Under the pieces are notes generated by a model that worked only from the letters and a program-made list of their open reading frames with translations, searched no databases and was not told the origin of the DNA. Position numbers and translations under genes: made by a program. A stretch of 64,000 bases of DNA from AP-16 sp963755055 (GTDB lineage: Bacteria > Pseudomonadota > Alphaproteobacteria > Rhizobiales > Xanthobacteraceae): the NCBI GenBank assembly GCA_963755055.1, contig CAVWIS010000022.1:310001-374000 (forward strand), read 5' to 3'. Position 1 is the first letter of the stretch. Every line of letters begins with the position of its first letter. Positions 27,446 through 36,911 of the stretch are shown piece after piece.

Positions 27446-27805
27446 ATGCCGAGGCCGATCCTCTGCTCGATGCTCGTCGCAGCCGCGTTGACGCTGCCCT
27501 CGGGCTTTGCGTTTGCCTATCCCTGCGGGAAGCATTGCACGTGTCCTTCCCCGACGGTGAAGCACTGTTATGGGGTGGGAACCATGCAAAAGGTCTGCTA
27601 TTGCGAGCAGCCCAGCCCCGACTGGGGTATTAATCCCGGCGGCAAAGCAGAGCCGCACAAGAAGAACGTCCCAACCGTGAAGCCCGGCGGCGGCCCCCCC
27701 AGCGCGTACTGGCAGACCTCGCGGCACTTGCGCACGCACACCTCCCCGACCTTCAAGTATCAGATGCAGCGTCTGCGCCCGCAAGGCGGGCGCAACGTCA
27801 GATAG
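27446..27805 (+). CDS. Small secreted cysteine-containing protein, tandem copy 1
   Basis: Predicted exported protein of 119 residues of no recognised family. The signal peptide MPRPILCSMLVAAALTLPSG ends near FAFA. The mature part has a Cys-rich segment (CGKHCTCPSPTVKHCYG, then CYCEQ) followed by NPGGKAEPHKKNVPTVKPGG and YWQTSR, both shared with the next gene. ATG 27446 is favoured because the homologous start in copy 2 is placed the same way; ATG 27431 is in frame. Expression is probably induced at low oxygen through the upstream box (inference). Confidence 0.7.
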   Translation: MPRPILCSMLVAAALTLPSGFAFAYPCGKHCTCPSPTVKHCYGVGTMQKVCYCEQPSPDWGINPGGKAEPHKKNVPTVKPGGGPPSAYWQTSRHLRTHTSPTFKYQMQRLRPQGGRNVR

Positions 27806-27850
27806 CGGACATCGGTGCGCAGTAGTGCGGGGTGGCGTCGCCGAACTCGA

Positions 27851-27864
27851 TTGACCGATATCAA
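27851..27864. promoter_or_regulatory. FNR/FixK-type box (TTGA-N6-TCAA), copy 2
   Basis: TTGACCGATATCAA, the duplicated counterpart of the first box, ends 56 bp before the ATG at 27921. The two half-sites are identical in both copies while the centre differs by one base, suggesting selection on the dyad. Confidence 0.7.
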
Positions 27865-27920
27865 TGCGCGCCGGACAAGACCGTGGGTTCATCTTGCGTT
27901 TGTCACCGATGGAGGGCGAC

Positions 27921-28283
27921 ATGCCGTGGTCGGTCCTCTGCTTGATGCTTGTCGCAGCCGCGCTGACGCTGCCCCCGGGTTTTGCGTTGGCCTTTACTTG
28001 CGGGACGCCCGGTGGGTGGACTCCCGATTGCACTTGTCCTCCCGCGTTCGTGAAAGAGTGTAGACCGCATCAGAAAGGGGGGCTGCGCTGCCTTTGCCGA
28101 GATCCCGGCTGGAGCGGTGTCAATCCCGGCGGCAAGGCGGAATTGCACAAGAAGAACGTCCCAACCGTGAAGCCCGGCGGCGGCCCCACCAACGCGTACT
28201 GGCAGACCTCGCGGCAGCCACGCATGCACGCTGCCCCGTCCTTCAGGTATCAGACACAGCATCTGCGCCGGCAGGTGCGCTGA
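27921..28283 (+). CDS. Small secreted cysteine-containing protein, tandem copy 2
   Basis: Paralogue of the preceding gene, 120 residues. The signal peptide MPWSVLCLMLVAAALTLPPG ends near FALA. A Cys-rich segment (TPDCTCPPAFVKECRPH, then LRCLCRDPGW) is followed by NPGGKAELHKKNVPTVKPGG and AYWQTSRQPR. The Cys-rich part has diverged far more than the signal peptide and the NPGGKA...YWQTSR tail, so different ligands or partners are possible. No family recognised. An in-frame ATG at 27909 is an alternative start. Confidence 0.7.
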   Translation: MPWSVLCLMLVAAALTLPPGFALAFTCGTPGGWTPDCTCPPAFVKECRPHQKGGLRCLCRDPGWSGVNPGGKAELHKKNVPTVKPGGGPTNAYWQTSRQPRMHAAPSFRYQTQHLRRQVR

Positions 28284-28312
28284 AGAAAGAGACCCAGTCT
28301 TGGGAGGTTGCG

Positions 28313-28687
28313 ATGGAAGTGCATACAGGTCTGAAAGCCCACAGCCTGATCGCGAGCGATCGGGTCGAGGGAACGCCAGTGCGTCGCTCGAATGGTGAAA
28401 AGATTGGCACCATTCAGCGCCTGATGATCGACAAACTCAGCGGTAACGTTGCTTACGCGGTGCTGAGATTCGGCGGCTTTTTGCGAATGGGACAGAAGCA
28501 CTTGCCAATCCCGTGGGCTCGGCTGAAATACGATCCTACGCAGGACGCCTATCACCTCGATCTGACGGACGAAGAGTTGAGGCGTGCACCCGCATACGAG
28601 GCGGATCAAGAGTTCGACTGGGGCGACCGAAGCCAAGAGATTGTGGTTCACGGGTACTACAAAACGCCGCACTATTGGGACGTATGA
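28313..28687 (+). CDS. PRC-barrel domain protein
   Basis: Cytoplasmic protein of 124 residues with one PRC-barrel: SLIASDRVEGTPVRRSNGEK, IGTIQRLMIDKLSGNVAYAV, LRFGGFLRMGQKHLPIPWAR, then YDPTQDAYHLDLTDEELRRA. PRC-barrels occur in photosynthetic reaction-centre H subunits, RimM and many small stress-related rhizobial proteins. GGGAGGTTGCG precedes the ATG. It is 29 bp downstream of the second secreted protein and may share its low-oxygen-regulated transcript. Confidence 0.88.
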   Translation: MEVHTGLKAHSLIASDRVEGTPVRRSNGEKIGTIQRLMIDKLSGNVAYAVLRFGGFLRMGQKHLPIPWARLKYDPTQDAYHLDLTDEELRRAPAYEADQEFDWGDRSQEIVVHGYYKTPHYWDV

Positions 28688-28819
28688 CACCTCGGCGAGC
28701 GCAGCCGGCGCATTGTATTGCGTTGTCACCGCATCTGGGGTGAAGCACTCGGTGCGAGCGGCGGCCTAGTGCCGTGGTTTGGTGGATGGCCCCTGGTCGA
28801 CAATGCGATTTGACCTAGC

Positions 28820-29137
28820 TCATGGACACGGCTGCGCGGTCACCTTGCAGGTATAGTATTTGCCGGTCTTCTTGCAGCTTTCGGACTTGTGCTGCGCACG
28901 ACCCCAGCTGGCATAGGCAGCGCCGTAGGAAGACGCGCGGACGGCTTTCTCCCAGCCGAAATGCGCGGCGCCGGCCGCTTTGGCCTCGCTGTCGGTGTCG
29001 TATCCTTCCGCGCTGTAGTAGGTCTTTCCGCATGCCCCGACCGCTCCCGCCGCCGGCGCCGGCAGAAACCCCGCGAGCGAAAGCATCGCTACCGCACTCA
29101 CGACAGCGAGACCTGTCTTCCTGCTCGATATGGCCAT
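28820..29137 (-). CDS. Small secreted protein, Cys-containing, unknown function
   Basis: Predicted exported protein of 105 residues. The signal peptide (MAISSRKTGLAVVSAVAMLS followed by LAGFLPAPAAGAVGA) precedes a mature part CGKTYYSAEGYDTDSEAKAA, WGRAQHKSESC and KYYTCKVTAQPC. The four cysteines could form two disulfides. It resembles unnamed rhizobial secreted proteins with an ASYASWGRAQ-like segment. An in-frame start at 29161 is possible. No operon partner. Confidence 0.7.
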   Translation of the reverse strand: MAISSRKTGLAVVSAVAMLSLAGFLPAPAAGAVGACGKTYYSAEGYDTDSEAKAAGAAHFGWEKAVRASSYGAAYASWGRAQHKSESCKKTGKYYTCKVTAQPCP

Positions 29138-29280
29138 GACCTTGCCCCCGCCGAAATTCAAAGCAGATCACTCGGGCCGAATGGGGCATTGCGCCAGATC
29201 AAAATGTGCAATTCGGCGTACAAAGTATCATTCGACCACTCTGCAAACCGATTGGCGCAGGACGGAAGACCTTCGGCCGT

Positions 29281-29980
<700 letters not shown>

Positions 29981-29994
<14 letters not shown>

Positions 29995-30724
29995 CGTGGT
30001 GTCCCAGATAGGCCTCGCGCACGGCGGCGCTGGCGCGCACCTCGCGGGGCGGCCCCTCGAACAGCTTTTGGCCCTGGTGCATGACGATCACGTGGTCGGA
30101 GATGTGCATCACCAGGTCGATGTTGTGCTCGATCATCAGCACCGTCACCCGGCCGGCCAGCGATTTGATCAGCCCGTCGACCGCCGCGGTCTCCGCCGGC
30201 GACATGCCTTGCGTCGGCTCGTCGAGCAGCAGCAGGCGCGGGTCGAGCGCCATGCACAGCGCGATCTCGAGCTTGCGCTGATCGCCGTGGGACAGATTGC
30301 CGGCGAGCTCGTCGGCGGCGTCGGTGAGCCCGAATTCCCCGAGGATGGCGGCGGCGCGCTCGGCGGGGCGCGTCAGCCGGGTCAGGCGCCGCAGGTAGCG
30401 GCCCGGGGCCTCGCGCGCCTGGCAGGCCAGCCGGACATTTTCCCGCACGCTGGAGGCGAAGAACAGGTTGGTGATCTGGAACGAGCGGGCGAGGCCGCGC
30501 CGCGCCATGCGGTACGGCGGCTCGCCGGTCACGTCCTGCCCGTCGAGCGCGACCCGCCCGGCGTCGGGAGGGATGCTGCCGGCAATCAGGTTGAACACGG
30601 TACTCTTCCCGGCGCCGTTCGGCCCGATGATCGAGGTGATGCGGCCCGGGAGCGCCTCGAAGGCCAGATCGCGCACCGCGGCCAGCGCGCCGAACGATTT
30701 GGAGAGACCCTCGACCCGGATCAT
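29981..30724 (-). CDS. livG: Branched-chain amino acid-type ABC transporter ATPase LivG
   Basis: Nucleotide-binding subunit of 247 residues. MIRVEGLSKSFGALAAVRDL, Walker A GPNGAGKST, signature NLSHGDQRKLEIALCMALDP (SHGDQR in place of SGGQ, usual for LivG), Walker B LLLLDEPTQGMSP, and the LivG-type end MIEHNIDLVMHISDHVIVMHQG (split). Start overlaps the livM stop (ATGA). Confidence 0.93.
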
Positions 30725-31677
30725 GCGGCGGCCCGCTGCGGACGGGTGAAGGTGCGGCGAACCAGGCCCATCAGGCCGTCCGGAAGAAACAGCACGAACA
30801 CGACAAAGATCGCGCCGAGCAGCATGAGGTGCCGCTCGGTGTGGCTGGCGATCACCGATTCGAGAAAGGTGATGACGATGCCGCCGACCAGCGGGCCGAT
30901 CAGCGTGCCGACGCCGCCGACGAGCGTCATCACGACGGACTGGGTGGAGATGTCGAAGCCGAACAGATTGGGCGCCACAAACCCGCGCAGCAGCGGGTAG
31001 AACAGGCCGCCCAGCGCAGCTACCTGGGCGGCGAGCAGATAGGCGAAGAACTTGTACCAGAACGGATTGTAGCCGAGATACGGCACCCGGTCGGAATTGT
31101 CGCGGATGGCGCGCAGCACGCTGCCGAACGCGGTGTCGAGCAGGCGGCGCACGCCGAGATAGGCGGCACCAAGCGCCAGCAGCACCACGTAGTAGAAGGC
31201 CGTGTTGTTGGCGAGCGGGATATCCAGCCCCGGCAACAGGCGGATGGTCGGCACCGGAATCCCGATCAGGCCGTCGGAGCCGCCGATCTCTCGGGTGTTG
31301 CTGGCGATCTTCGAAAAAATTTCCGCGGCGCCAAAAGTGATCAGCGCGAAATAGACGCCTTTGGCGCGGATGGCGACGGCGCCGAGCACCGCGGAGAATA
31401 CCGCGACCACCAGGCAGACGATCGCCGCCGCCAGCCAGAACGAGCTCGTGACGTGCAGATAGCAGAGCGCCGTCAGGTAGGCGGAGAGCCCGAAATAGAG
31501 CGCCTGTCCGAGCGACAGGAGCCCGACATAGCCGAGCAGGATGTCGACACTCAGCGCCACCGCGCCGAGCAGCAAGGCCTCGATGCCGAGGCGGGTGTAA
31601 AAAGTTCCGCCGAGCCACGGAAAGGCGACGGCGACGACGAGCAGCAGCGCCGCGATGGTACGCAAGACCCGGCCCAT
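30721..31677 (-). CDS. livM: Branched-chain amino acid-type ABC transporter permease LivM
   Basis: Inner-membrane permease of 318 residues with eight to ten helices. ILLGYVGLLSLGQALYFGLS near residue 45 and GGVGTLIGPLVGGIVITFLE near 265 are LivM signatures. The ATG at 31677 (MGRVLRTIAALLL) overlaps the livH stop, and the stop overlaps the livG start, so livH-livM-livG are translationally coupled. Confidence 0.93.
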   Translation of the reverse strand: MGRVLRTIAALLLVVAVAFPWLGGTFYTRLGIEALLLGAVALSVDILLGYVGLLSLGQALYFGLSAYLTALCYLHVTSSFWLAAAIVCLVVAVFSAVLGAVAIRAKGVYFALITFGAAEIFSKIASNTREIGGSDGLIGIPVPTIRLLPGLDIPLANNTAFYYVVLLALGAAYLGVRRLLDTAFGSVLRAIRDNSDRVPYLGYNPFWYKFFAYLLAAQVAALGGLFYPLLRGFVAPNLFGFDISTQSVVMTLVGGVGTLIGPLVGGIVITFLESVIASHTERHLMLLGAIFVVFVLFLPDGLMGLVRRTFTRPQRAAA

Positions 31678-32570
31678 CAGGCCGCTCCCACGCGGCCGAA
31701 CAGCCCGCCCGGTCGCACGATCAGCACCCCCATCATGACGCCGTAGACCAGCGTCTCGGCCCATACCGGCGGGATGACCAGGCTGGCGAGCCCGTTGATC
31801 TGCGACAGCAGGATTGCCGCCGTCACCGCGCCGATCATGCTGCCCATGCCGCCGACGATCACCACCGCGAAGGCGAGCACCAGAAAGTCGTGGCCCATGG
31901 TGGGAAACACCGCGTAGATCGGGCTGAGCAGGACGGCGGCGAGCCCGGCGAGCGCGCAGCCGTAGAAGAAAGTGGCGCCGTAGACCAGGCGGACCGGGAT
32001 GCCGAACGAGGCGACCATCAGGGGATCGGCCGCGGTGGCGCGCAGCACCGCGCCGATCCGGGTGCGGTAGACGAGCCACCAGGTCAGCGCGATCACGGCA
32101 CTGCCGCAGGCGAGCACGACGAGACGATGGAGCGGGACCGGGACGCCGGCGACGAGCGCCATGCCGCTGACCGGCGCAGGAATCGCATAGGTCTCGGTGC
32201 CGAACAGCACCTGGGCGAGGTCGCGCAGGATCAGGCTGACGCCGAAGGTGAGCAGCAGCGTCACGATGGCGCGGTCGTGCCGCGCCAGCAGCGGACGGAT
32301 GCCGAGCTCCTCCAGCGCCCAGCCGATCAGGCCGACGATCACCGGCACCAGCACCAACGCGCCCACATAGCCGGCGCCCCAGCCGATGAGCACCAGCGCC
32401 GCATAGCCGCCGAGCATGTAGATGTCGCCATGCGCCAAGTTGATGACGTCGAGCAGCCCGAAGATCATGGTGAGCCCGAGCGCCACCAGCGCCAGCGCCA
32501 CGCCGATGATCAACGCGTCGATCATCTGCGGCAGCACCACGAAGTGCAGATAGGCGGCGATGTCTTCCAT
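31677..32570 (-). CDS. livH: Branched-chain amino acid-type ABC transporter permease LivH
   Basis: Inner-membrane permease of 297 residues. GLTMIFGLLDVINLAHGDIY near residue 32 and VVIVGGMGSMIGAVTAAILL near residue 232 are LivH hallmarks. It is separated from livK by 243 bp containing a palindromic repeat. Confidence 0.93.
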   Translation of the reverse strand: MEDIAAYLHFVVLPQMIDALIIGVALALVALGLTMIFGLLDVINLAHGDIYMLGGYAALVLIGWGAGYVGALVLVPVIVGLIGWALEELGIRPLLARHDRAIVTLLLTFGVSLILRDLAQVLFGTETYAIPAPVSGMALVAGVPVPLHRLVVLACGSAVIALTWWLVYRTRIGAVLRATAADPLMVASFGIPVRLVYGATFFYGCALAGLAAVLLSPIYAVFPTMGHDFLVLAFAVVIVGGMGSMIGAVTAAILLSQINGLASLVIPPVWAETLVYGVMMGVLIVRPGGLFGRVGAA

Positions 32571-32623
32571 GGGTCAGGTCATCAAGCTCGGGCTATTTGT
32601 TTGGCAGAGTCTCGCCGCAAGCT

Positions 32624-32765
32624 CCCACCTCTCCCCGCCTGCGGGGAGAGGTCGACGCGCAGCGTCGGGTGAGGGGGCGTGGCCGCGAGTTGAGAGTTGC
32701 GAATGTGCCGCAAGAGCCCCTCACCCCGACCCTCTCCCCGCGAAGAGCGGGGAGAGGGAGGAGGG
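32624..32765. repeat. Palindromic intergenic repeat (CTCTCCCCG...CGGGGAGAG type)
   Basis: Two hairpins, CCTCTCCCCGCCTGCGGGGAGAGG and CCTCTCCCCGCGAAGAGCGGGGAGAGG, flank GTCGACGCGCAGCGTCGGGTGAGGG. Related to the element at 22.1 kb. It lies between livK and livH, where a hairpin can make the binding-protein transcript more abundant than the permease transcript. Confidence 0.75.
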
Positions 32766-32813
32766 GCGCCGAATGCGCGGCGAAGCAAGTGGCTCCGAGG
32801 CGCAGACCGCCCA

Positions 32814-34001
32814 TCAAAACCGGTCGCACTTGTCGGGGCCGACGGCGTCCGCGCCGGGCACGCGGCCGACGGTCTGAAAACCGCTGCCGACCACTTTCAC
32901 GATCACCATGTCGACGATCGCCTGGTGGTCGCCCTTGCGCACCGTCTTGATGCCCTGCGGCGTCTCCCAGCTGGCGTCCTCCATGGCGGCGCGCAGTTTT
33001 GCCGTGTCGGTGCCGCCGGCCTTCTCGATCGCCTGCTTGAAGAGATGGAACAGGCCATAGGTGTCGGCGCCGAACAGGTCGGGATCGCTCTGGTACTCCT
33101 TGCGGAAGGCGGCGACGAACGCCTTGTTGGCGGGCGTGTCGATGTCGGTCGCATAGCCGGCGGCGCTGACGAAACCTTCCGCCGCCCCCGACATGGCGCC
33201 GATGTTCTCCTGGGTGACGGCGCCGGCGGCGCCGGCCATGGTCAGCTTGTCCGACAGGATGCCGTACTCCTTGAGCTGGGTCAGCAGCCGCACGGTGTCG
33301 TTGCCGGCGGTCGCCGTCATGATGACGTCGGGCCGCGCCGCCCGCACCTGACCCAGATAGGTGGAGAAATCTTTTGCGCCGAGTGGCGGAAACGTCGTGC
33401 CGACCTCCGTGCCGCCGAGCCGCTTGATGTCGTCCTGGAACGCCGAGATGGTGCTGCGCCCCATCTCATAGTCCGGGCCGACGAAGAAGTAGCGTTTTCC
33501 CGTCGCGTTCTTCACCAGCCAGGCGGTCAGCGCGCTCGACTGCTGGTAGGCGTTGGCATTGACGCGAAAGACGTTGGGGCTGCACTGCGCGCCGGTGATC
33601 GAGGTCGCGTAGGACACCGTGGTGACCAGAATGCGGTCGTTGCGCTCGGCGAGCTGGCCGACCGCGAGCGTCGAGCCGCTGTTCACCGTGCCGGTCAACA
33701 GATCGACCTTGTCCTGCTGGATCAGTTTTTCGGCCTTGCGCACCGCGACCGGCGGATTGGCCTCCTCGTCCTCGAAGATGAGCTCGAACGGCCGCCCCTT
33801 GACGCCGCCGGCAGCATTGATCTCCTTCACGGCGAGCTCGGCGCCCCAGCGCACCTGCTTGCCGATCGGCGCATAGGTGCCGGACAGTGGCGTGACGACA
33901 CCGACCCGGATCGGATCGGCGGCCCACGCCGTCGTTGCCGCCAACGCGCCGGCAATCAGCGCGCCGGCCGCGACCAGATGCCTTCCCTGGATGTTCTGCA
34001 C
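32814..34001 (-). CDS. livK: Branched-chain amino acid-type ABC transporter substrate-binding protein LivK
   Basis: Periplasmic binding protein of 395 residues. It probably starts at a GTG (34001) preceded by GGAGGGACGCAA, giving a signal peptide ending near TTAWAA. PIRVGVVTPLSGTYAPIGKQ, VDLLTGTVNSGSTLAVGQL and YFFVGPDYEMGRSTI are typical of the Leu/Ile/Val-binding family. First of the liv genes in this unit and directly downstream of the crotonase, which links uptake to the catabolic genes. Confidence 0.92.
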   Translation of the reverse strand: MQNIQGRHLVAAGALIAGALAATTAWAADPIRVGVVTPLSGTYAPIGKQVRWGAELAVKEINAAGGVKGRPFELIFEDEEANPPVAVRKAEKLIQQDKVDLLTGTVNSGSTLAVGQLAERNDRILVTTVSYATSITGAQCSPNVFRVNANAYQQSSALTAWLVKNATGKRYFFVGPDYEMGRSTISAFQDDIKRLGGTEVGTTFPPLGAKDFSTYLGQVRAARPDVIMTATAGNDTVRLLTQLKEYGILSDKLTMAGAAGAVTQENIGAMSGAAEGFVSAAGYATDIDTPANKAFVAAFRKEYQSDPDLFGADTYGLFHLFKQAIEKAGGTDTAKLRAAMEDASWETPQGIKTVRKGDHQAIVDMVIVKVVGSGFQTVGRVPGADAVGPDKCDRF

Positions 34002-34024
34002 TTGCGTCCCTCCCTGGTGTTTGT

Positions 34025-34837
34025 TCAGCTTTCCTTGAATTTCGGCTTGCGCTTTTCCGTGAAGGCAACGATACCCTCCCGGTAGTCCTCGCCTTCGCGC
34101 AGCTTTTCGTAGGCGTGGCCCTCGAGCTCGAGGCCGACGCCAAGGCTCGTATCGTAGGTCGTGTTGAGCACGCGCTTGATGGTTTTGAGCGCCAGCGGCG
34201 ACTGCGCCACCAGCTTGTCCACCGCTTCGTCGACGGCCTTGTCGAGCGCCGCCGAATCGTCGACCACCCGGGTGAGCAGGCCCCACTGATAGGCCTCGGG
34301 TGCCGGGATGCGGCGGCCGAGCATCATCATGTCCACCGCGCGGGTGAGCCCCGCGATGCGGGCGATGCGCTGGCTGCCGCCGCTGCCCGGAATCTGCCCG
34401 AGGCTCACCTCGGGCAGCGCGATCACGCTGTCCTTGGTGGCGATGCGGATGTCGCACGCCATCGCGAGCTCGAGACCGACCCCCATGGCGTATTTCTCGA
34501 TCGCGCAGATCACCGGCTTGGGGCAGCGCTCCGGCGCCGCGATGTTCCAGGCGAGATGGGACATGCCGTCGCGCTCGATCTGCGGAAAAGCCTTGACGTC
34601 GCCGCCCGACGTGTAGATGCCGTTGCTGCCGCGGATCACCACGACGCGGACGTCAGGGTCCTGGCCAAACGCCTCGATGATGGCGGCGATCTGGAAGCGG
34701 CCGCGGTAGGAGATGACGTTGAGCGGCGGCCGGTCGAGGCGGAGCCAGCCGATCCTGCGCTTCTCGTCGACCTCGTAGGTGAGACCGTCGAGGTCGCGCA
34801 GCACCGACGCGCGCATGTCCGCATAATCCTTGGGCAT
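34025..34837 (-). CDS. Enoyl-CoA hydratase/isomerase family protein
   Basis: Crotonase-fold protein of 270 residues. RRIGWLRLDRPPLNVISYRG is the N-terminal signature; SGGDVKAFPQIERDG near residue 78 and CAIEKYAMGVGLELAMACDI near 110 form the CoA/oxyanion pocket; EVSLGQIPGSGGSQRIARI follows, and the acidic residue in the SLGQIPG region is the usual position of the second catalytic acid. Located between the ligase and livK on the same strand, so it probably acts on the CoA thioester made by the ligase. Confidence 0.9.
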   Translation of the reverse strand: MPKDYADMRASVLRDLDGLTYEVDEKRRIGWLRLDRPPLNVISYRGRFQIAAIIEAFGQDPDVRVVVIRGSNGIYTSGGDVKAFPQIERDGMSHLAWNIAAPERCPKPVICAIEKYAMGVGLELAMACDIRIATKDSVIALPEVSLGQIPGSGGSQRIARIAGLTRAVDMMMLGRRIPAPEAYQWGLLTRVVDDSAALDKAVDEAVDKLVAQSPLALKTIKRVLNTTYDTSLGVGLELEGHAYEKLREGEDYREGIVAFTEKRKPKFKES

Positions 34838-34866
34838 CTTCTGTCTGTCCTTTTCGTTGACCACCT

Positions 34867-36402
34867 TCACAGCTTTTCGTAGTCGCCGGTCCGCAGGCGG
34901 CGGCGCAGAATCTTTCCCGACGCCGACCGGGGAATCGATTTCACCAGCACGTAGTCGCGCGGCCGCTTGAAGCGCGCAAGCCCGCCCTTCAGGCAGGCAT
35001 CGTCGAGTTGCTCCGGCGTCAGCGCGCCGTCCGCCGGCTCCACGAAGGCGACGACGCGCGCGCCCAGGCGCTCGTCCGGCACGCCGACGACCGCCACGCC
35101 GGCGACCAGGCTGGAGCGCGCTAGCGCATCCTCGACCTCTTCTGGAAAAATGTTCTCGCCGGCGCTGATGATCATGTCGTCGACGCGCCCGACCACATAG
35201 AGCTCGCCGTCCTCGTCGAAACGGCCGAGATCCCCGGTGCGATACCACTCGCCCTGGATCGATTTGGCGTCGGCGTCGGGACGCTTCCAGTAGCCCGCAA
35301 AGGCTTCTGGGCTCCGCATGCTGGCGACGATCTCGCCCGTCTCTCCGGGGGCAAGATCCGTGTCGATCGCGTCGCGGCGATCGGCGTCGGCGCTCACCAC
35401 GCGGATCAGCTGGTTGATCCCGGCGCGGCCGGCGCAGCCGGGCTTGCGCGGATGATCGCAGATCGTGAAGGTGTAGATCTCGCTCGAGCCGTAGTGATTG
35501 ACGAAAACTTCCGGCTTGAGCATGGCGAGACATTTTTCCACCAGCGCCGGCGTCATCGCCATGCCGGCATAGCTCACCCGCGTCACCGATGTCAGATCGA
35601 ACGCTGCGAATTTTTCCTCGCGCAGGATGTCGTGGAACATCGTGGGCACGAGAAACAGCGAAGAGATCTTTTCCGCAGCGGTCAGCCGCAGCACCTCGGC
35701 GGGAGCGTATTCCGCCATGCAGACGAGCTTGCCGTTGACCAGCGCCGACGACAGCATCGAGCGCACGCCCATGGTGTGGAACATCGGCATCACGCCGAGC
35801 GTGGATTCGCCCGGCCGGTAATGGTGGTGGGCGACCTGCGACACGCCCGCCGCCAGCTCGGCGCGATGCGAGCGCGGCACGCCCTTGGGTCGGCCGGTCG
35901 TTCCCGAGGTGTAGAGCATCAGGCAGATCGCGCCGTCGTCCACCCCGGCGGGTCCGTCGACCGGCGAGGCGTCGAGCAGGGTCGCGAACGAAACGCCGTC
36001 GCCGCGGCCGTCGACCGCCACGATCAGTCGTCGCGGATCGATCGAAAGCCTTTTGGCAGCCTGGGGGACCGCATCCCCGGTCGCCCCGTCATAGGCGGCG
36101 GCGCGGGCATCCGCGTCCTCCAGGCAATAGGCGATCTCCTCGGGCGAGGCGCGCCAGCTCACCGGCGTAAAAATCAGCCCGAGCAGATGGCACGCCCAGT
36201 AGAGCGTCGCCATCTCGTAGCGGTTGCGCATCACGACGACAAAATGATCGCCGGCAACCAGCCCCATCTGCCGTAAGCCGCCGGCGACGGCACGGATCTT
36301 GGCGTACCACGCGCCGTAGCTCAGCCTGCGTCCGCCTTCGACAAAAGCTTCGGCCGCGGGGTGGCGGTCGACGGCGAAGCGGAATGCGGTGCCGAGATCC
36401 AT
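34867..36402 (-). CDS. Acyl-CoA synthetase (AMP-forming), aryl/fatty acid type
   Basis: Adenylate-forming ligase of 511 residues. LMLYTSGTTGRPKGVPRSHR near residue 160, NHYGSSEIYTFTICDHPRKP near 300, YRTGDLGRFDEDGELYVVGR near 398 and the C-terminal IPRSASGKILRRRL carry the ATP, acyl and lysine motifs. It resembles 4-hydroxybenzoate/benzoate-CoA-ligase-like proteins, but the acyl pocket cannot be read reliably. Start MDLGTAFRF (36402). Its 5' end abuts the stop of the [2Fe-2S] subunit gene (2-bp gap), so CoA activation and hydroxylation are in one operon. Confidence 0.9.
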   Translation of the reverse strand: MDLGTAFRFAVDRHPAAEAFVEGGRRLSYGAWYAKIRAVAGGLRQMGLVAGDHFVVVMRNRYEMATLYWACHLLGLIFTPVSWRASPEEIAYCLEDADARAAAYDGATGDAVPQAAKRLSIDPRRLIVAVDGRGDGVSFATLLDASPVDGPAGVDDGAICLMLYTSGTTGRPKGVPRSHRAELAAGVSQVAHHHYRPGESTLGVMPMFHTMGVRSMLSSALVNGKLVCMAEYAPAEVLRLTAAEKISSLFLVPTMFHDILREEKFAAFDLTSVTRVSYAGMAMTPALVEKCLAMLKPEVFVNHYGSSEIYTFTICDHPRKPGCAGRAGINQLIRVVSADADRRDAIDTDLAPGETGEIVASMRSPEAFAGYWKRPDADAKSIQGEWYRTGDLGRFDEDGELYVVGRVDDMIISAGENIFPEEVEDALARSSLVAGVAVVGVPDERLGARVVAFVEPADGALTPEQLDDACLKGGLARFKRPRDYVLVKSIPRSASGKILRRRLRTGDYEKL

Positions 36403-36404
36403 CG

Positions 36405-36911
36405 CTAGCCGGCTCCCCCGTGGATCGTCGCGGCGGCATCGAGGATGGCGTCCACGATCGACTGATAGCCGGTGCAGCGGCAGATATGCCCGGACAGCAT
36501 GTCGCGTACCGCGGCTTCGTCGGGGCGAGGCTTGCGCGCGAGGAAATCGGTGGCCGACATCAGGATGCCCGGCGTGCAGAAGCCGCATTGCAGCGCGTGG
36601 CGATCCATGAAGGCGCGCTGCAGGGCGTTGAGCGTAGCGCCTTGGCCGAGCCCTTCAACCGTCGTGATGTCGGCGCCGTCGGCCTGGACCGCGTACTGCG
36701 TGCAACTGCGCATGGCGCGGCCGCCCACCAGGATGGTGCAGGCGCCGCAGACGCCGTGCTCGCAGCCGACATGCACGCCGAACATCTGCAGCTCGTGGCG
36801 CAGAAAGTCGGTCAACAGCATCCGCGGCTCGGCAAGACCCTCGCGGCGCTCGCCGTTGACGGTGAGCTCGATCCTGTGGCGCTGGTCGGATGCAAGCCGG
36901 CGCACGGTCAT
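36405..36911 (-). CDS. Molybdenum hydroxylase small subunit, two [2Fe-2S] clusters (CoxS type)
   Basis: Electron-transfer subunit of 168 residues. The plant-ferredoxin-type site CEHGVCGACTILVGG, closed by RSCTQYA, lies near residues 50-75. The second cluster ligands are CGFCTPG near 110 and CRCTGY near 148. Length and motifs match CoxS/XdhA/HcrC small subunits. The ATG overlaps the FAD-subunit stop by 4 bp. Confidence 0.95.
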   Translation of the reverse strand: MTVRRLASDQRHRIELTVNGERREGLAEPRMLLTDFLRHELQMFGVHVGCEHGVCGACTILVGGRAMRSCTQYAVQADGADITTVEGLGQGATLNALQRAFMDRHALQCGFCTPGILMSATDFLARKPRPDEAAVRDMLSGHICRCTGYQSIVDAILDAAATIHGGAG

